Assembly (NCBI GenBank): GCA_002721365.1
Contig: PBKC01000054.1
Span: 1-33,141, forward strand
Reading direction: 5' to 3'
Source of the DNA: Rhodospirillaceae bacterium
GTDB lineage: Bacteria; Pseudomonadota; Alphaproteobacteria; GCA-2721365
Length of the DNA: 33,141 nucleotides
Positions 31,820 through 33,141 of the stretch are shown in pieces (position 1 is the stretch's first letter; each line of letters begins with the position of its first letter). Below the pieces are notes generated by a model. That model made no database searches. It worked only from the letters and a program-made list of their open reading frames with translations, and had not been told where the DNA came from. Made by a program: the position numbers and the translations under genes.

Positions 31820-32362
31820 TCACGCCGGGGCGTAGGTGGTCAGCGTCACTTCCAGGAGGTCACCGATCAGTTCGGTCCTGGCGTCGTTGAAGCACGCGCC
31901 CACCACCTCGGTCTCGGCCGCAACGACGAAGCTCCCCTCCGCGAGGTCGGGTTCGGTGCTGGGGCCGCACTGGCCGCCGGGGCTGATCCGGTAGCTCACA
32001 TACTGAAGCGCGTAGGCGCCGCCGCCGGTGGGATCGTCGGGGGACCAGGCGGCCGGGATCCCCTCCCCCCATTCGGCCGCAATTATGTCGACTGGATAGG
32101 CGGCTTCCTCGGCCTCGACGATCACGTCGGATGTGCCCAGCGAACCTGCCTCCCCGCTGCCGGGCACCAGCGTCCCATCGGCGATGGCGGCAGCGAGACT
32201 TGCTAGGTCCCGGGTAACGTCGTGGAGCGCCGCCGCGAGGTCCGCCGCCCCAGCCTCCTCGGTGCCGAGGACGAGGCGCGCATCGCCCGAATGGCGGCCT
32301 GCGGTTCCGGACACACCATCGCCGGCCGCCCGCCTTCGGCCGGCCGCAATGATCGATCGCAT
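31820..32362 (-). CDS. Phage protein of unknown function (tail region)
   Basis: 180 residues from ATG 32362, selected because AAGGAG stands just upstream; the longer frame has no such signal and is Arg-rich. It starts MRSIIAAGRRRAAGDG. The middle contains an Ala-rich helix (ADLAAALHDVTRDLASLAAAIADG) and the end is strand-rich (SYRISPGGQCGPSTEP, AETEVVGACFNDARTELIG). No signal peptide. It stands between a tail protein and the tail fibre, so a virion tail component is likely. I could not assign a family. Confidence 0.65.
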   Translation of the reverse strand: MRSIIAAGRRRAAGDGVSGTAGRHSGDARLVLGTEEAGAADLAAALHDVTRDLASLAAAIADGTLVPGSGEAGSLGTSDVIVEAEEAAYPVDIIAAEWGEGIPAAWSPDDPTGGGAYALQYVSYRISPGGQCGPSTEPDLAEGSFVVAAETEVVGACFNDARTELIGDLLEVTLTTYAPA

Positions 32363-32373
32363 GGCCTTCTCCT

Positions 32374-33141
32374 TCAGGTGAGGTCGATCGAGGCGAACCG
32401 CCCGTAAGCGCGCGTAGGCGTTATCGCGATCTCGTGCTCCAGGGCGTCGGTGCCGGTGATGTCGATCATCTCCAGTGCCAGATCGGTCGGCACCAGAGGA
32501 AGCTGGAAATGCCCGCCGGCCCGGTTCGCCGTCCCGTCCTCGCCCCAGGACGGCCCGTACCACTCATGGGCCTGGAGGAAGGCGAGCTGGCCCGCGTAGA
32601 GGTTCGAGAAGGCCGCCGAGGCGATCCAGTCCGCGTCGCGCATGGCGGTGAACGCCACCAGACCCTGGTCCGGCTGCTGATTGCTGTAGCTCCCATAGGT
32701 GATGCCGCGCCCACCGCTTTCCCGGTTGCCGGTGTCGGCGAGAAGGCCGTCCTGCGCGTAGTCGGCCTCGACATAGGCGTTGGCGCTTTCGACCGCTCCG
32801 GCTTCGTAACCGAGCCCGACCGAGCAGGCGATCGTCGCCTCCCCGCCCAGGGTGCCGGCGTCGCCGTCGCGGGTGAGGCGCAGGGCGACGACCTTCCCCG
32901 TCGCCCGCCCGCCGGGCAGCCGCGGGCTCTCGACGGTCGCCGTCCGGTCGCAGGTGAGCGCGGTGAGCGCCGCCGGCCAGCCATGCACGCGCCAAGTGAC
33001 CGTGACGACGCGCTGGCTTTCCGCCAGCCGCGCCGCCGCCACCTCGATCGCGTGGTCGATGGCGCTCTTGCCCCGATCGGTGAGGAAGAAGCTCGCGCGC
33101 CTGCGATCGCCGATCGCCGACTGGCCGGCCGTCGCTTCCCA
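32374..33141 (-). CDS. Phage tail protein, 5' truncated by the window
   Basis: The open frame runs to the right edge; a GTG at 33042 is internal, since 33 more codons (WEATAGQSAIGDRRRASFFL, then TDRGKSAIDHAIE) continue upstream in frame. The visible 255 residues are beta-rich: RVVTVTWRVHGWPAALTAL, GYEAGAVESANAYVEADYAQ, AFLQAHEWYGPSWGEDGTAN, and they end AITPTRAYGRFASIDLT. The composition and neighbours suggest a tail or baseplate protein. The next gene starts 11 nt downstream, so they share a transcript. Confidence 0.7.
   Translation of the reverse strand, partial: WEATAGQSAIGDRRRASFFLTDRGKSAIDHAIEVAAARLAESQRVVTVTWRVHGWPAALTALTCDRTATVESPRLPGGRATGKVVALRLTRDGDAGTLGGEATIACSVGLGYEAGAVESANAYVEADYAQDGLLADTGNRESGGRGITYGSYSNQQPDQGLVAFTAMRDADWIASAAFSNLYAGQLAFLQAHEWYGPSWGEDGTANRAGGHFQLPLVPTDLALEMIDITGTDALEHEIAITPTRAYGRFASIDLT

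Noticed and set aside
29911..31890. 659-codon plus-strand frame opposite the tail fibre gene
   Set aside because: Arg/Gly/Asp/His-rich shadow frame; the minus-strand gene has ribosome-binding site, fibre N-terminus and repeats.
1..33141. CRISPR arrays, restriction-modification, toxin-antitoxin or retron-like systems
   Set aside because: No regularly spaced direct repeats, and no proteins with the relevant motifs were seen in any frame.

Overview
The window is GC-rich (by eye well over 60 %) bacterial chromosome, read as an alphaproteobacterium, probably of the Rhodospirillales or a neighbouring order. That placement is inference. It rests on the short flagellin, the high GC, the intact-looking prkA-yeaH-spoVR block, the 3-TM holin of the gene-transfer-agent type, and palindromic intergenic repeats of a kind common in this class.

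Layout. (a) 1-1455: the 3' end of a CaiB/BaiF CoA-transferase followed by an MDR-type quinone oxidoreductase, plus strand, then a patch of palindromic repeats (1461-1623). (b) 1643-4230, minus strand: a small secreted coiled-coil protein and a copper-handling operon (DUF2946-like protein, outer-membrane beta-barrel, PCu(A)C copper chaperone). (c) 4317-5182: an orphan flagellin with its terminator. (d) 5347-7482, plus strand: an orphan TRAP solute-binding protein and a RadC/JAMM protein with an unusual N-terminal domain. (e) 7691-11351, plus strand: PepSY-repeat protein, DUF347 membrane protein, response regulator and histidine kinase, which look like one sensing/response module. (f) 11397-13078: a beta-rich protein of unknown function divergent from a small conserved-looking protein, followed by a strongly structured intergenic RNA candidate with C-rich hairpin loops and a rho-independent terminator. 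(g) 13093-16542, minus strand: a large membrane-bound multi-PAS GGDEF-EAL protein. (h) 17014-21859, minus strand: the stress/stationary-phase operon prkA-yeaH-spoVR, in which yeaH carries a one-base frameshift. (i) 21860-22730: a long stretch with no convincing gene. (j) 22731-28392, plus strand: an Rrf2 regulator and a complete sulfate ABC uptake operon (sbp, an OprP/O-like porin, cysT, cysW, cysA). (k) 28449-33141, minus strand: the distal end of a prophage or phage-derived cluster (tail proteins, tail fibre, small proteins, cell-wall hydrolase, 3-TM holin), which continues past the window edge.

The best leads for something undescribed are the structured RNA at about 12899-13078, the pair of near-identical sites (CTAC-N8-TAGAGATWAT) in front of the Rrf2 gene and the sulfate-binding-protein gene, the porin embedded in the sulfate operon, and the frameshift in yeaH. 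I found no CRISPR array, tRNA, rRNA, insertion sequence or obvious new defence system.
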